From contig CM071568.1 in the NCBI GenBank assembly GCA_036426205.1, positions 122,719,149 to 122,783,148 of the forward strand: a stretch of 64,000 bases of DNA. The letters run 5' to 3'. This document shows, piece by piece, positions 23,857-33,688 of the stretch (position 1 is the stretch's first letter; every line of letters starts with the position of its first letter). The DNA comes from Ascaphus truei. Taxonomy: Eukaryota; Chordata; Amphibia; Anura; Ascaphidae. A model generated the notes under the pieces. That model saw only the letters and a program-made list of their open reading frames with translations, did not search any database and was not told the origin of the DNA. The position numbers and the translations under genes are program-made.

Positions 23857-26800
23857 CTGTGTATTTGTGTCAATGGATGTAGCATTGGGCTCTGTCTGTG
23901 TTTCATGTTTTGTCTCTGATTTTAAATATATATTGCCATGCTCAGTAGCACTCCTCTTTGACACTTATATGCATATATATACGTTGTGGTTATTTTGGGG
24001 GTTCAATGTGAGCTTACAGGGGTTCTGTATACTTTGTAACACTCCACTTTGTAATCTTGAGCGCAGAACTATTGTTTTTTCACTTTCTATGGAAGTGATG
24101 ATTTTTAATTTTCAATTATGCTTCTTTTAAACGTATGTTTTGTTAGATGACTGGTTTGAAACTATTAACAACAACATTGTCATGTTGCCAAGACATTAAA
24201 TATTACCAATATGTATTTTGTTTTGTAAATGGTTTTCACTTCACATTTGCTGAATGTTGTTTTAAATAATAAACCGTTAAATGCACATTAGCATATGAAA
24301 TGCAGCAAGGTAAAACCTTGCAGATCCTGGCAAATGTAGCAGTCCACCAAGTTAGGTATTAACATAAACCCTGAGTTTCATTATTAGGGATATTAATTTG
24401 AACGTGGCTTTTAAGGAGTTACACTGCAGTGTATTGAAGATGCGATTGACTGTGACTGTCTGCTCTCTGTGTTTAGGTGTCGGTATCGGTTGACTTCTCA
24501 GTTTGCCGTGCATACTGGAGGACGGCTGGCAGCGCAGAAGCTGACGCCCATATTGAAAATGTGCTTCACAAATATGCTCCTCGTTTTAGGTAATGTATTG
24601 CAGGTTCTGTTTCAAAGCAGTGTTTTAGTGGAGTTTTGAAACTTGCCAGTTCTTTGTGCTAGTGTTTTCAATAACGCTTGTGGTTTTTATCATATTTGAA
24701 TAGTATAGTTCTAAAAACATTGACCAAAAGTGTCACTCAATCTGATGTTTACTGTTGCAATGCTGAGATTTTAACTTCATCACCTTTGTATCTTGAAACT
24801 GCCAAACACCAGCATTTTGCTATTCCCTCTGGGTTACATAGATATTCCTGCATCCCTTTTATTCCTAGGAGCCAGACTGCAGACAGTCTGGGTTAGGATG
24901 GACACTGTATCATGTCACATGTGTTTAGAGGCAGGAAATACAAGCACAGGAATGCCTTTTATACACCTAAAGATGATTCTATATGTTAAACATTGCACAT
25001 TTTTGGAGAAGTTAGCGCTTATACGTTTTGGTATTTGTCTTCCACTAATGCTTGTTAAGAATCCATCGGATAATGACCTGTGTTTTTCAGGCATATCATG
25101 CTAACTCATCAAGTTCTTGGAAGTGTCCCGCCCGTTGTGTTTGTTAGAGACAAACAAGATGCTGTGATACTGGAGGTAGGAAAAATAAATGCTTTTTAAA
25201 TTTGCAGCTAAAGAATAAAAAAAACTAAAATTTTCTCAGCCATGGTTCCTTGTCTCATAACAGTGATTGTGTAACCTGTATGGTCTCCCATTGGAAAACA
25301 AATGACATTTTGGAAGATTATTAATGAAGGATATTAAATGACAACTCGCCTTATTGATTTGGGTCTACTTCAGAGCTTTCCCTCTTCCTACTGTATAACG
25401 CTCTCCTCCCTCCCCTCTCCCTAAAAGGCTGCGTCCAGAGTGCAGGAGACGGCGCGAGCGAAAACAAGCACTAGAGCGCCAATGTGTTTGTGTAAAGTGT
25501 GCGCACAAGCGCGACGGGGCAACCGGTGCGACGGCCGGGTCACGTGGCGAACCAGCGCTGTGATATCACGGCTGTGCCCCCCGACGCCTCCCTGTCGCCT
25601 CTGCCTGCAGGACAGGAAATCTCTCCTGCTGCAGGCGAGAGTGCGCCGCGTACACGCACATGCTTCCACTATGGCCAAGGCCTAACTCTCTCCTCCCTCC
25701 CCCTCCCTATAACTCTCTGCTCCCTCCCCTCTCCCTATAACGCTCTCCCCTTCATGATGGCTTCATTAACTAACATACCGATCTACTTTAATACTTGCAT
25801 CTGGAGTCCAGTCTTGACTCCTTTAATACAGTACTAAAAGGCCATTTGTCGTCGCAAACCTACTTTCTTGGCTCCTGATACTCCACATTAAGCTCTGTCC
25901 CATTAACCCCTTTTCTAGCACCGTCGATAACACTACCGTTCATGTACAGGTATATATGTATATTTTTCTATAGCACCGCCGCCAACAAACTAAACTAATT
26001 ATAATACAATAAGTGCAACAAACAAAAATGGACAATAGGAAAATAAATCTCTACTCTGTGCAGCTTACAATCTAAGTGGTATGTTGGTAGACTTGCTGTG
26101 GCAGTATGGGAAGGAGTAAGTGCATTGGGTGGCAGTGCCTGACCACAAAGGTTGGTAAGTGCATCTGTGGATATTCATACAGCACATTGCTAGTGATTGA
26201 GTCCTCCCTCGTGTTCTTTTCTCATATTCTTTCAAAATATTGCCGTTTCTTCCTATCTCCCCCCCCCCCCACACACATTTTCTTATGTCCCTTTCCTTGT
26301 CACTGTACAGCTAAAAGGCCACACTATGTCCTCTGTAACCTAGTACTTGACCTTCCTACCTTACCTTATAGCATAGAAAAGAGCAGCGCACTGCCCAGAG
26401 AAATTGGGAAACAGGTGGTATGAAAAATGTATTGCAATTACCAGGCGATTTCTTTCAGCTGCAAAGAGAGCTGCTCAGAGAGCCGCCTCTCCCTGCGCAA
26501 ATCTCGCCCGAAATTAATGTATCACTAACCTGATTTACTAACCTGCAATACGAGTTACATAGGTACATAGTTACATAGTTACATAGTTACATAGTAGATG
26601 AGGTTGAAAAAAGACGTACGTCCATCAAGTTCAACCTATGCTAAATTTAGACAACAGATACTTTATACTATATATATATACTTACTTATTGATCCAGAGG
26701 AAGGCAAACAAAAAACCCCATTAAGGGGAAAAATTAATTCCTTCCTGACTCCAAGAATTGTCAATCGGATTAATCCCTGGATCAATATCCTTCCCATGTA

Positions 26801-29527
26801 TACTTACTTGGTATATCCCTGTATACCTTTCCCATCTAAAAAAGATGTCCAACCTTTTTTTGAACAAATCTATTGTATCTGCCATCACCATCTCCATGGG
26901 TAATGAATTCCACATTTTAACTGCCCTTACCGTAAAGAACCCTTTCCTTTGTTGCTGGTGAAATTTCCTTTCCTCCAACCTTAAGGGATGACCCCGAGTC
27001 CTTTGTACTGCCCTGGGATGAATAGTTCTTTTGAAAGCTCCTTGTATTGTCGCTGAATATATTTGCATATAGTCATCATATCCCCTCTTAGACGCCTCTT
27101 TTCTAATGTACATAAATCTAATTTAGCTAGCCTCTCCTCATAAGTTAGAATGTCCATCCCCTTTATTAATTTGGTGGCTCTTCTCTGCACTCTCTCTAGT
27201 TCCAGAATGTCTTTTCTTAGGATTGGTGCCCAAAATTGTAAACATCTGCATTTGTCAAGGATACAAATTAAGAGGGAAGCTGGTTTGCATTTTGGAAGGT
27301 TCATTAAAATAATATTCCCTTTTATTGGTTCCCGGTGCCTTCCTCAAAAAATAATATTAATTTGATCCAATCTTCCCTCAACAACATCTTAACTATGGCT
27401 CCTGGTATAACTGCATTTAATAGATTCCTCCTACTTTGCTCTCAAATATTTCACTATACCCACTTATGGTCTATACCAGGCTGGTCCAAGCTCAGACCTC
27501 AAGGTCCTCTAGCCCTCAACCAGCAACTAGACCTCAGCTAGCTTTAATTGTCATTAAATAATCTTGCTTATGTCTATATCCAGGGTGCTCAACTCCAGTT
27601 TTCAAGCACCCCCAAACAGGTCAGGTTTTAAGGATATTCCAGCTTCAGCACAGGTGGCTCAATCAGTCAGAGGCTCAGTCTTTGACGGCGGCTTGAGGAC
27701 TGGAGTTGAGCACCCCTGGTCTTTATCACATGACAATCTAGCCTGTTGCTTCCCTTGAGGACTGAGCAGCCCTCGATAATGTATCTGCATTGCCTCTTGG
27801 GCACTCTGTAGAACTTGCTTATTTGTTCATTTGTACTTCTTTACTACGCTTCTTTCTTTTGGAGCACTGTGTTGCATTTTAGTAATGTCCTTGACTGCTT
27901 ATTTTATGTTTATACATGTTTTTTGCCTGTCGTACTGTTCTTTCCCACCTTTTTCCTTTAAAGCTGCAGTCCAAGCAATATCCTACATGGGGTTTTTTTT
28001 AAAAAAAATCAGTACTGTACTATGAGAAAATACTTGTAGATTTTTTTTTAAACTGTGAATGACATGTTTAATGTATTATAATGTAGCAGGCATTTTTTGT
28101 TTCTATTGCAACCATTTACAAAGTCACATCCCCTTCTTCTGAAACAAGCTCTGGCATGCCCCTGTTTGTCCTCTCTAGCAGTGCACCAATTGTATCTAGT
28201 GCCTGTTTGTCACATGATCTTCACCACAGAATTTTGCATCTTTGGTCCTCTTCTGTTGCACTGACCGAATCTTCACCCGATCGATCACAGGAGAATGGAT
28301 CGATCGGCAATTTAGCTAATTACTTATCATTGTGTGGATTGTATTGGTGCACATATTTAAGTTAAAATAAACATTTTAAAAACGGCCGCTTGGACTGCTG
28401 CTTTAAGTTCTTCCAGTTGCACTGGACAATGGAAACCTTGCTGCTTGTATATAATTATTTTTGCCATTCTTTTTACTTTGATTTTTCTTCAGGTTGCAAA
28501 ATTATTGGCAATTGCAGATTATGGACCAGACACAGACGATTCAATCCTAGACGAACGAGAATTGGGGTTAGTGTTCCTTTGGGGTATTCTACAACATTGT
28601 TAGTGTTTATAAAATTGGAAGGAAACGAACAAGCTTTCTATTCTACATATTGCATAGGTGAACAGTCGAAAATGTTAATTATTTGTTTAACCCTTGTAGT
28701 TGAATGCTGCAATATATTCCACGGCACCATGTGACAGAAACTTTAGTTGCAATCCATTTAATAATCTTCTTTAAAACGCCTATGTATTTTCAATACACTA
28801 ATCTTAAGAGTGATCAGTAAATGGGTCCCCTGAGGTGCTGATATTTGTGTTACTAAGTGACATGATGGCATATGGTAAGTATTTGTGCATGACTAGAAGG
28901 TACTGCTCACTTTAGTGATTTGGTATGAATTATAATATATATAATATATAATTGGTATGTGTATAATGTATGTGTTGTTGGGCGGAGGCACTGCGGGGTT
29001 GTTTAGCGCTCCCTCCTCCCCCTCCTAGCGGCATCTGGATGTGCATTTCACATTATAATAGAAATGTTTTTGTTTTCTCCCACTTAAGTGAGCTCGATCC
29101 TTCGTTGGCAAAGCTTTCTGAAGCGTCTCCCAAAGTCTCTCCTTTTCCAACGACTAGTATGTTTGGGATTGACCATGATGACCTAAATAGACAAATTCTG
29201 GACTACAAGATAAAAATGAAAGACAAGCTAAAAGAAACTCCCAGAATTGGACTGGCACAGCAGCAGCAAGAGCAGCTGGCAGAGCTAAGAAAGCAGAATA
29301 TACTGAAGAAGAAGATGAAGAAGAAGAAGAAGAAGGGAGCCATGTATGACGACAATGTCACGCCACAGAAATATTTGCTGGGCACATACGGTGAATTGAA
29401 CTATGACGCAGAGGAAGAGGTGTCCAGTGAAAAAGAACTCGAATCTGAATTGCAGGAGGCAATAGAGGAACTGGAGGAGGAAGATGCGGATAGGGGAACA
29501 AAGACAAGCCCGCTGGGGGAAAGTTAA
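12569..29527 (+). CDS. RBFA: RBFA, mitochondrial ribosome-binding factor A (gene span, seven coding exons)
   Basis: RBFA binds the 3' end of mitochondrial small-subunit (12S) rRNA during maturation and acts in the matrix. Coding exons are 12,569-12,783, 19,432-19,474, 21,437-21,610, 24,477-24,589, 25,091-25,175, 28,493-28,566 and 29,089-29,527. All introns are GT/AG and the joined frame is open for 380 codons, against about 343 in human. Recognisable pieces are [51 protein letters not shown] and [12 protein letters not shown], the last four in the KH-like RBFA domain. The N-terminus is Arg/Ser/Ala-rich as for a mitochondrial presequence. The tail has a lysine run then an acidic stretch. ATG at 12,569 has a weak context; ATG at 12,602 (369 residues) has a better -3 base and may be the real start. 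Confidence 0.92.
13010..13122 (-). mobile_element. CORE-SINE (MIR-like) fragment
   Basis: On the minus strand the tRNA-like head has an A box (GTGGCCTAGTGATTAAAG) and a B box (GGTTCAATTCC). It is followed by the MIR core phrase GCAAGTCACTTTATCTCCC and TGTGCCTCAGG. The tail is absent. A longer copy lies at 40,318-40,522. Confidence 0.8.
13585..13888. mobile_element. GC-rich MITE with 23-bp inverted ends
   Basis: The left end TAAGGCCAAGTTCAGGGTGG and the complemented right end TAAGGCCGAGTTCAGGGTGG match at 19 of 20 positions and continue three bases more. The interior is CpG-rich. The TAA/TTA at the tips could be a 3-bp target site, as in PIF/Harbinger, but this is not secure. Confidence 0.8.
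14441..14640. mobile_element. TTAA-type MITE, left end and body
   Basis: TTTTAAAGCAGCAGTCAAAGC resembles the ends of the element at 27,962-28,402. Interior phrases such as TGATAAGTAATTAGCTAA and GATCGATCCGTTCTCCTGTG match that element's interior in reverse orientation. Confidence 0.6.
14672..14752. repeat. (TG)40 microsatellite
   Basis: An uninterrupted dinucleotide run of about 80 bases, long enough to be polymorphic. Confidence 0.95.
14818..15000 (-). repeat. 3' tail of L2-like LINE copy A
   Basis: The TATAGCGCC...TAGCGCTTCACAAA...GAGGAGCTTACAATCTTA block (as seen on the + strand) is shared with 31,087, 34,381 and 25,965. Its AAGCGCTA/GCGCTATA part is shared with the CORE-SINE tail at 40,320. 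Confidence 0.8.
14818..17943 (-). mobile_element. L2-like LINE, nearly complete ORF2 (copy A)
   Basis: On the minus strand a broken ORF2 starts with ATG at 17,943. Endonuclease pieces are [18 protein letters not shown] and [16 protein letters not shown]. The reverse transcriptase has [36 protein letters not shown] and YTDDTQI (Ala to Thr in the usual YADD box). The end is [16 protein letters not shown], typical of the L2 clade. Several frameshifts show it is dead. The 3' UTR ends with ATATAAATAAAGACATACAA. In a live element this protein nicks DNA and primes reverse transcription of its own RNA. Confidence 0.85.
18160..18205. repeat. GAAACG-type hairpin motif
   Basis: CTCCTGATGAAGCGTATGAC then GCGAAATGCATAGAGG; one of six related hairpin cores in the window. 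Confidence 0.5.
18770..18970. mobile_element. Foldback MITE with GAAACGCG hairpin
   Basis: Inverted arms: AACGCGTTTCAGACTATAAA TAGCCCTTTATCA at 18,879-18,911 is complementary to 18,914-18,946 (GATAAAGGGCTATTTATAGT then CCGAAACGCGTT) with one mismatch and an almost zero loop. An AAACGGAGCACTAC block at its left is also present at the left of the 3,491 element. Confidence 0.7.
19432..19474 (+). CDS. RBFA: RBFA coding exon 2
   Basis: A 43-base exon after a pyrimidine tract and AATAG acceptor. It completes [15 protein letters not shown] and ends TTT|GTAAGT in phase 0. Confidence 0.88.
19711..19890. mobile_element. T2-like MITE end (TTAAAGGRR) and hairpin
   Basis: TTAAAGGAGCAATCC at 19,711 fits the Xenopus T2/Kolobok MITE terminus TTAAAGGRR. 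At 19,830-19,888 is a hairpin, ACATTTCGACCCCACA with TGTGGGGTCAAAACGT. The opposite end was not found. Confidence 0.45.
20140..20450. repeat. Probable dispersed frog repeat
   Basis: Phrases such as CATTTCCCAGAAACCCTTGC followed by TGCAGTGGAAGCACTG look like a widespread amphibian interspersed repeat. No defined ends were found here. Confidence 0.3.
20475..20774. mobile_element. hAT-like MITE with a 100-bp central palindrome
   Basis: The right end GCATTTGTCGAGCCCTG complements the CAGGGCTCGACAAAT class of hAT ends; the left end is a weaker CAATGTCCCGACAAA. From 20,571 to 20,673 the sequence is a near-perfect palindrome centred on GGCGTCATATGACGCC, with arms containing CTCCTGCAG, AAAATGGCC and their complements. 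Confidence 0.65.
20787..20829. repeat. (TG)n microsatellite
   Basis: About 43 bases of TG directly right of the hAT-like element. Confidence 0.9.
20830..21050. repeat. Dispersed repeat shared with 35.5 kb and 55.5 kb
   Basis: GCCAACAGCGGACATATTGT followed by GAACCCTGGCAGCC and CTGCTACCAGCACCTA occurs at 55,500-55,570 in reverse complement. GGAGTCCCCTGGAGCTGAA is similar to 35,578-35,600. This is an unclassified repeat family. Confidence 0.7.
21051..21436 (+). other. RBFA intron 2, 3' part
   Basis: AT-rich intron sequence leading to the exon 3 acceptor. Nothing else was recognised. Confidence 0.5.
21437..21610 (+). CDS. RBFA: RBFA coding exon 3
   Basis: Acceptor AAAG|GAGAAC, donor AAG|GTAGGA, phase 0 at both ends. 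It encodes the first helix of the RBFA domain ([16 protein letters not shown]) and [10 protein letters not shown]. Confidence 0.9.
22873..23830. mobile_element. Insertion inside the repeat: TA repeat, C-rich minisatellite, GC-rich body
   Basis: Flanked by (TA)n on both sides. It starts AATAGCTGAGAGACCCAGCG then TTGCCGGGAG, runs through the C-rich array and a CpG-rich 23.37-23.75-kb block, and ends at ACATACATACAATGC. It is absent from the 48-kb copy. Superfamily unknown. Confidence 0.55.
22972..23345. repeat. C-rich minisatellite
   Basis: About a dozen degenerate units of CACTGTCCCCCCTCCCCCAC plus CA repeats, roughly 25-30 bp each. The minus strand has runs of five or six G at regular intervals. 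Any Pro-Thr-His frames here are repeat artefacts. Confidence 0.9.
23815..23852. repeat. (TA)n microsatellite
   Basis: About 36 bases of alternating TA at the right border of the insertion. Confidence 0.9.
24061..24476 (+). other. RBFA intron 3, 3' part
   Basis: AT-rich, nothing recognised apart from the exon 4 acceptor region. Confidence 0.5.
24477..24589 (+). CDS. RBFA: RBFA coding exon 4
   Basis: Acceptor TTTAG|GTGTCG, donor AG|GTAATG (phase 2). It encodes [16 protein letters not shown], the central strand of the domain, and the following helix. Confidence 0.9.
25091..25175 (+). CDS. RBFA: RBFA coding exon 5
   Basis: Acceptor TTTTTCAG|GCATATC, donor GAG|GTAGGA, phase 0 out. It encodes [18 protein letters not shown], matching the family's final beta-strand motif (VPPIVFVQD in human). 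Confidence 0.9.
25427..25690. mobile_element. GC-rich MITE-like repeat in RBFA intron 5
   Basis: CpG-dense block with GGTCACGTGGCGAACCAGCG, similar to the GTGAACCAGCTCACGTGACG part of the 13,585 element, and AAGGC at both tips. It is framed by near-identical CTCTCTCCTCCCTCCCC-like stretches. Confidence 0.5.
25965..26170 (-). repeat. L2-like LINE 3' tail fragment
   Basis: Minus strand shows AGATTGTAAGCTGCACAGAG and TTGTATTATAATTAG blocks like the 34,381 copy, more diverged. Confidence 0.65.
26554..27245 (-). mobile_element. CR1-like LINE, 3' end
   Basis: Minus-strand translation gives [40 protein letters not shown] and [18 protein letters not shown], the C-terminal part of CR1-clade ORF2. 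One frameshift separates the two halves. The 3' end is an 8-bp repeat (CTATGTAA, about five copies at 26,554-26,594), as CR1 elements end in short tandem units. It is 5' truncated, like most CR1 copies. Confidence 0.85.
27580..27718. mobile_element. hAT MITE, 139 bp
   Basis: Inverted ends CCAGGGTGCTCAACTCCAGT and, complemented, CAGGGGTGCTCAACTCCAGT. Flanking 8-bp copies GTCTATAT (27,572-27,579) and GTCTTTAT (27,719-27,726) differ at one base, fitting the hAT 8-bp target duplication. Confidence 0.8.
27962..28402. mobile_element. TTAA-flanked MITE, 441 bp
   Basis: Ends AGCTGCAGTCCAAGC and, complemented, AGCAGCAGTCCAAGC, each bordered by TTAA (27,958-27,961 and 28,403-28,406). A TTAA duplication is the mark of piggyBac and Kolobok families. 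It ends 90 bases before RBFA exon 6. Confidence 0.8.
28493..28566 (+). CDS. RBFA: RBFA coding exon 6
   Basis: Acceptor TTCTTCAG|GTTGCA, donor GG|GTTAGT (phase 2). It encodes [16 protein letters not shown], comparable to LDQLLAVADFG in human RBFA. Confidence 0.88.
29089..29527 (+). CDS. RBFA: RBFA coding exon 7 with stop
   Basis: The acceptor is CACTTAAG|TGAGCTC. The exon includes [16 protein letters not shown], equivalent to CGIDHEALNKQIMEYK in human, then a lysine-rich run and a strongly acidic C-terminus. TAA lies at 29,525-29,527. Confidence 0.9.
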
Positions 29528-29886
29528 AATGCAGAGCTGGAAGAACGGTTTCTCATCAAGATGTAATCTTATCCAAAGGAAACACTGAACGCAATATTTA
29601 TTAAGCAGTGCTAAGCCATATGCACCTTTCTGGTCCATTAACTTGAATGGGCCGCAAGTCTCCTTACGCCAGTGTTCTTCATATTTTGGCCTGTGGGCCA
29701 GATCCAGCCCCTGAAGAACCTTGGACAGTCTTCCTCTGCTAGTTGCGTTGCAGTTGTTGGGGCAGCTAAGGGCATGTGATTTACAGTGAAACTCACTAAA
29801 AAGCAAAGATGCCGAAAATATATAGTACAGGTGATATATATAGATACATATATCAATGAGCACTGCCTTAAAGCTTTGCACCGCTT

Positions 29887-29892
29887 AATAAA
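29887..29892 (+). terminator. Candidate RBFA poly(A) signal
   Basis: AATAAA 360 bases after the stop codon. A second AATAAA lies at 30,118-30,123. Either could be used. Confidence 0.4.
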
Positions 29893-31086
29893 TATGGTCC
29901 TCAATGTCCACCCCCTTTGAAGATGGTAGCTCTGCAGTGGCAAATGAGCAGAAAGTGTTAAATAAGAAAAGGATCTTAGCCACTAAGGCGTTGTAGTAAC
30001 TTAGCTTACTCACTTCAGTGTTGTCCCATATAATACTGTCTTACTCACACTGCCAGCATTGTATATTAAAAAAAACATGGTTTTAAATAGATGACATGTA
30101 CCCTCATTTACATGTACAATAAAATTAAGTGCTTGAACAAAATGCTTATACCTTTTTATATGGGCGGATAGGTATTTTCTATACTACTTTGAGTATAACA
30201 GTCCCGATTCAGTGTATGTCCATTGCTCAAAAAGCAAGTCAGACAGTGGTTGGTGGGGAATCTAATTTATTTCCTTGTTTGTGATGTCCATTATAGAGGT
30301 TGACATATCAGTTGATTTCCCAATGTATGTAATTCCTTTATCAGAGTAAGCAGTGTACAGATCCCTGCAGGTGTCATTTCAGTGTTTCAATAGCTTCAGT
30401 CAGAAACTTGGCCTATTCATTTTATTTGTACATTGGTTTGTAACTGTTATTCCACTCTACATTCTCAACATAACATGCTTATTTCATGCACCCAATTCAT
30501 TGGCATCTGGTGATAACCAGTTTTGCCTTTTGAATTCTGTGACCATTTTGGATGCCATTTTGATTTTCTTCCTCGCCTTTTTTTGTTACAGTTGAGAGCA
30601 TTGAGATTGTGTTGTGATATTTACATGTACTGTATTTGCAATAATTAAGGGAAATGGGAAATTATCAAGTCAATATAATACTTAGGTACTTGTGGTAGCA
30701 TCTAACAGAGAAAAGCAAGCGGCCACCAAATCATATACAATACATAGAAAGCTCAATGATGCATTACTTAAATAGGTACAAATATTTATTTAAGGACCAG
30801 GCATTACAAAAACACAAACCTTTTGACCCATCATTGTCTTTCTCAAGTATTGCATCACTGAGGTTTCTATTTATTTCATGTGGTAACAAAGGAGGTCTAG
30901 GGAGTAGGTGGTATGATACCTTTTTTTTCATTGAACCAACGAGTAGTTGAATTGTTGCAAGCTTTCAAACCACTTGGGGTCCTTCATCGGGTATGAGAGA
31001 AATACAGAAACACAATATTATATACAGTGTATGTAAGAGGGATATCTGGTTACAGTGGATGTAGACCGGGAGTATGAAATAAGATG
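29893..31086. other. Intergenic, nothing recognised
   Basis: AT-rich sequence after RBFA. No repeat ends or coding pattern were identified. Confidence 0.4.
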
Positions 31087-33310
31087 AGGTGTCTTTATTT
31101 ATATAGCGCCATTAATGTACATACCGCTTCACAGTAGTAATACACATGGTAATCATATAAATAACAAAACAAATAAATAACAGGTCATGGGAATAAGTGC
31201 TTCAGACATAAAAGTAACATTAAGGAAGAGGAGTCCCTGCTCCGAGGAGCTTACAATCTAATTGGTAGGTAGGATGTACAGAGACAGTAGGAGGGAATTC
31301 TGGTAAGTGCGTCTGCAGGGGGCCAAGCTTTATGTATCATGTGTCCAGTATAATCCACAGTGCTATTCATATGCTTCTTTAAGCAAGTGTGTCTTAAGGT
31401 GGGTCTTAAAGATGGATAGGTATTGAGGGGAAGGGCATTCCAGAGGTGCGGGGCAGTCAGTGAGAGGTTTAAGGTGGGAGAAGGCTTTAGATACAAAGGG
31501 GGTAGAAAGAAGACTTCCTTAAAAAGAACGCAAGAGTCGTGATGGTGTATAGTGAGAAATTAGGGCTGAGATGTAAGGAGGGGCACAATAGTGTAAAGCT
31601 TTAAAAGTGAGGAGGAGAAATGAGTGCGAGATGCGGGATTTGATCGGAAGCCAGTAGATGGATTTCAGGAGGGGAGATGCGGTGACAGATTTAGGAAAGA
31701 GTAGAGTGATTCTGGCAGGAGCGTTTAGGATAGATTGTAGGGGAGTCAGGTGAACGGCAGGAAGGCGGGACAGCAGGAGGTTACAGTAATCGAGACGGGA
31801 GAGAATGAGGGCCTGAGTCAGAGTTTTAGCAGTCGAGCACAGAGGAAAGGGCGTATCGTTGTTATATTGCAGAGAAAAAAGCAACAGGTTTTAGAAACGT
31901 TTTGAATGTGAGAGAGGAGCAGAGTGTGTCCCCTAGGCAGCGTGCTTGGGCTACGGGGTGAATGATCGTACTTCCAACTGTAATGTGGAAGGAGGTAGTA
32001 AGGCCAGGTTTGGGAGGAAGTATTAGGAGCTCTGTTTTTGTCATGTTAAGTTTAAGGCGGCGGAGGGCCATCCAGGATGATATCGCAGAGAGACATTCAG
32101 AAACTTTTGGTTTGTACAGCAGGTGTAAGGTCGGGTGTTGAAAAGTATATTTGTGTGTCGTCAGGATAGAGGTGATAATTAAACCCAAAAGATGTTAATA
32201 GGTCACCTTGAGAGAGTGTATACAGAGAAAAGAGGAGAGATCCCAGGACAGAGCCCTGAGGTACCCCCACAGAGATCAATAGACACTGAAAGTACGATGG
32301 GAGAGGTAGGATGAGATCCAGGATAGAGGTTTGTTCCGAATACCAAGAGTATGGAGAATGTGAAGGAGAAGAGGATGGTCCATGGTGTCAAATGCTGCAG
32401 AGAGGTCGAGTAATATGAGCAGAGTGTAATGGCCTCTGTCTTTGGCAGCATGGAGGTCATCAGTTAATTTTAGTGAGGGCTGTTTCAGTGGAGTGAGCAG
32501 TGCGGAAGCCAGATTGTAGAGGGTCTAGGAGAGAATAGGTGTTGAGAAAATGGAGTAAGCGAGAGAATACAAGATGTTCAAGGAGTCAACGATAGTTAGA
32601 AAGACAGGTAGGTTCAAGCTTGCTGTTTTTAAGTAATGGTATAACTGTTGCATGCTTGAAGGAGGGTGGAAAGGTACCAGAGTAGAGGGAGGAGTTAAAA
32701 ATGTGTGCGAGCGTAGGGATTATAGTAGGAGCAAGAGGTTTTAGGAGATGGGAGGGAATGGGGTCAAGAGGGCAAGTGGTAGAGGGGGGAGAGAACAGTG
32801 ATGCATCCTCTGAGACAGTGGAAAAAGAGTCAAGGAAGGCAGGAGGAGAGTTAGGAAGCGGTGTAGGGTGGGAGGAGGAAACAGAAGGGATGTTCTGATG
32901 TATGGATTCCACCTTTTCCTTAAAATAGTCAGCAAAATCCTGAGGTGAGATGGAGGAAGAAGAGGCAGCTGAGAGTGGTTTGAGTAGAGAGTCAAAGACA
33001 GGGAAGAGTCGCGTGGGTTAGACTTGTGTGTGTTGATTAGTGAAGAAAAGTAGGTTTGTTTAGCTTGAGAGAGGGCAGAGTTAAAACAGGTTAGCATAAA
33101 TTTGTAGTGAAGGAAGTCTGCGAGAGTGTGAGATTTCCTCCAGGGGCATTCAGAGGAACGAGTGGAGGAACCCAGCATGCAAGGATGGAAGAGAGAAAGC
33201 GGGGCATGTAGCTCAAGAGAGGAGGATAAGGCTGAGTTGTAGTTCCTGACCAGGTTGTCGGGGTCTGTAGCAGAACTCAGAGAGGAGAGGGAGGAGCATG
33301 TAGCCTGGTG
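31087..33310 (-). mobile_element. L2-like LINE, 5'-truncated (copy B)
   Basis: Same family as copy A, starting inside the region between endonuclease and reverse transcriptase. The minus strand gives [58 protein letters not shown] and [14 protein letters not shown] (Ala to Pro in the YADD box), then ALILSRLDYCNLLLSRLP. Frameshifts break it repeatedly. The 3' tail at 31,087-31,260 matches copy A. Confidence 0.85.
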
Positions 33311-33329
33311 TGAAAATGAACAGTAGAGT

Positions 33330-33475
33330 TCAGAACAAAAGGAAGGATTAGAGGCTCCACAAATTTAGCAAAATTCAAATATTTATTTAGCCAGAACATT
33401 CTGACTAAATATTTGAATGTTGCTAAATCTGTGGAGCCTCTACCCCTTCCTTTTGTTCTGAACTCTGCATTTGGA
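33330..33475. mobile_element. Foldback MITE, 146 bp
   Basis: Left arm AGAGTTCAGAACAAAAGGAA followed by GAGGCTCCACAAATTTAGCA and TTCAAATATTTA; the right arm is its complement in reverse order, with a loop of about 15 bases around 33,395-33,410. It is almost all stem. Confidence 0.8.
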
Positions 33476-33688
33476 ACGGAGTGGGTCCGCCCTTAATGAG
33501 CAGAGCACTGGTATAAGTATCTGTCTAAAATATATATTTTTATTTTTGGTGTGCAACATTTAGCTTTGTTGTAAAATTAACTGCAGCGACATACTGTTGA
33601 AGGCTATTTTCTTTTGAAATGCAAATGCGCCCTAGACATTAAGGAGACATGAGGGGGGAGTTTCACTCAACTCCCTGTATTCACTGTA

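Larger units (their letters stand above)
22560..24060 (+). mobile_element. Dispersed repeat (copy in RBFA intron 3) carrying an insertion
   Basis: The parts 22,660-22,872 and 23,830-24,035 match, in reverse complement and inverted order, 48,520-48,990. Shared phrases include GCTTTTCCTGGTATTGTACA, TCATTCTTCCTGGTAATG, TTTAAATATATATTGCCATG and GGGGGTTCAATGTGAGC. Between the two halves lies about 0.95 kb that the 48-kb copy lacks. The class was not identified. Confidence 0.7.

Noticed and set aside
25421..25837. Arg-rich open frames in RBFA intron 5
   Set aside because: GC-rich MITE composition, inside an intron, no family match.
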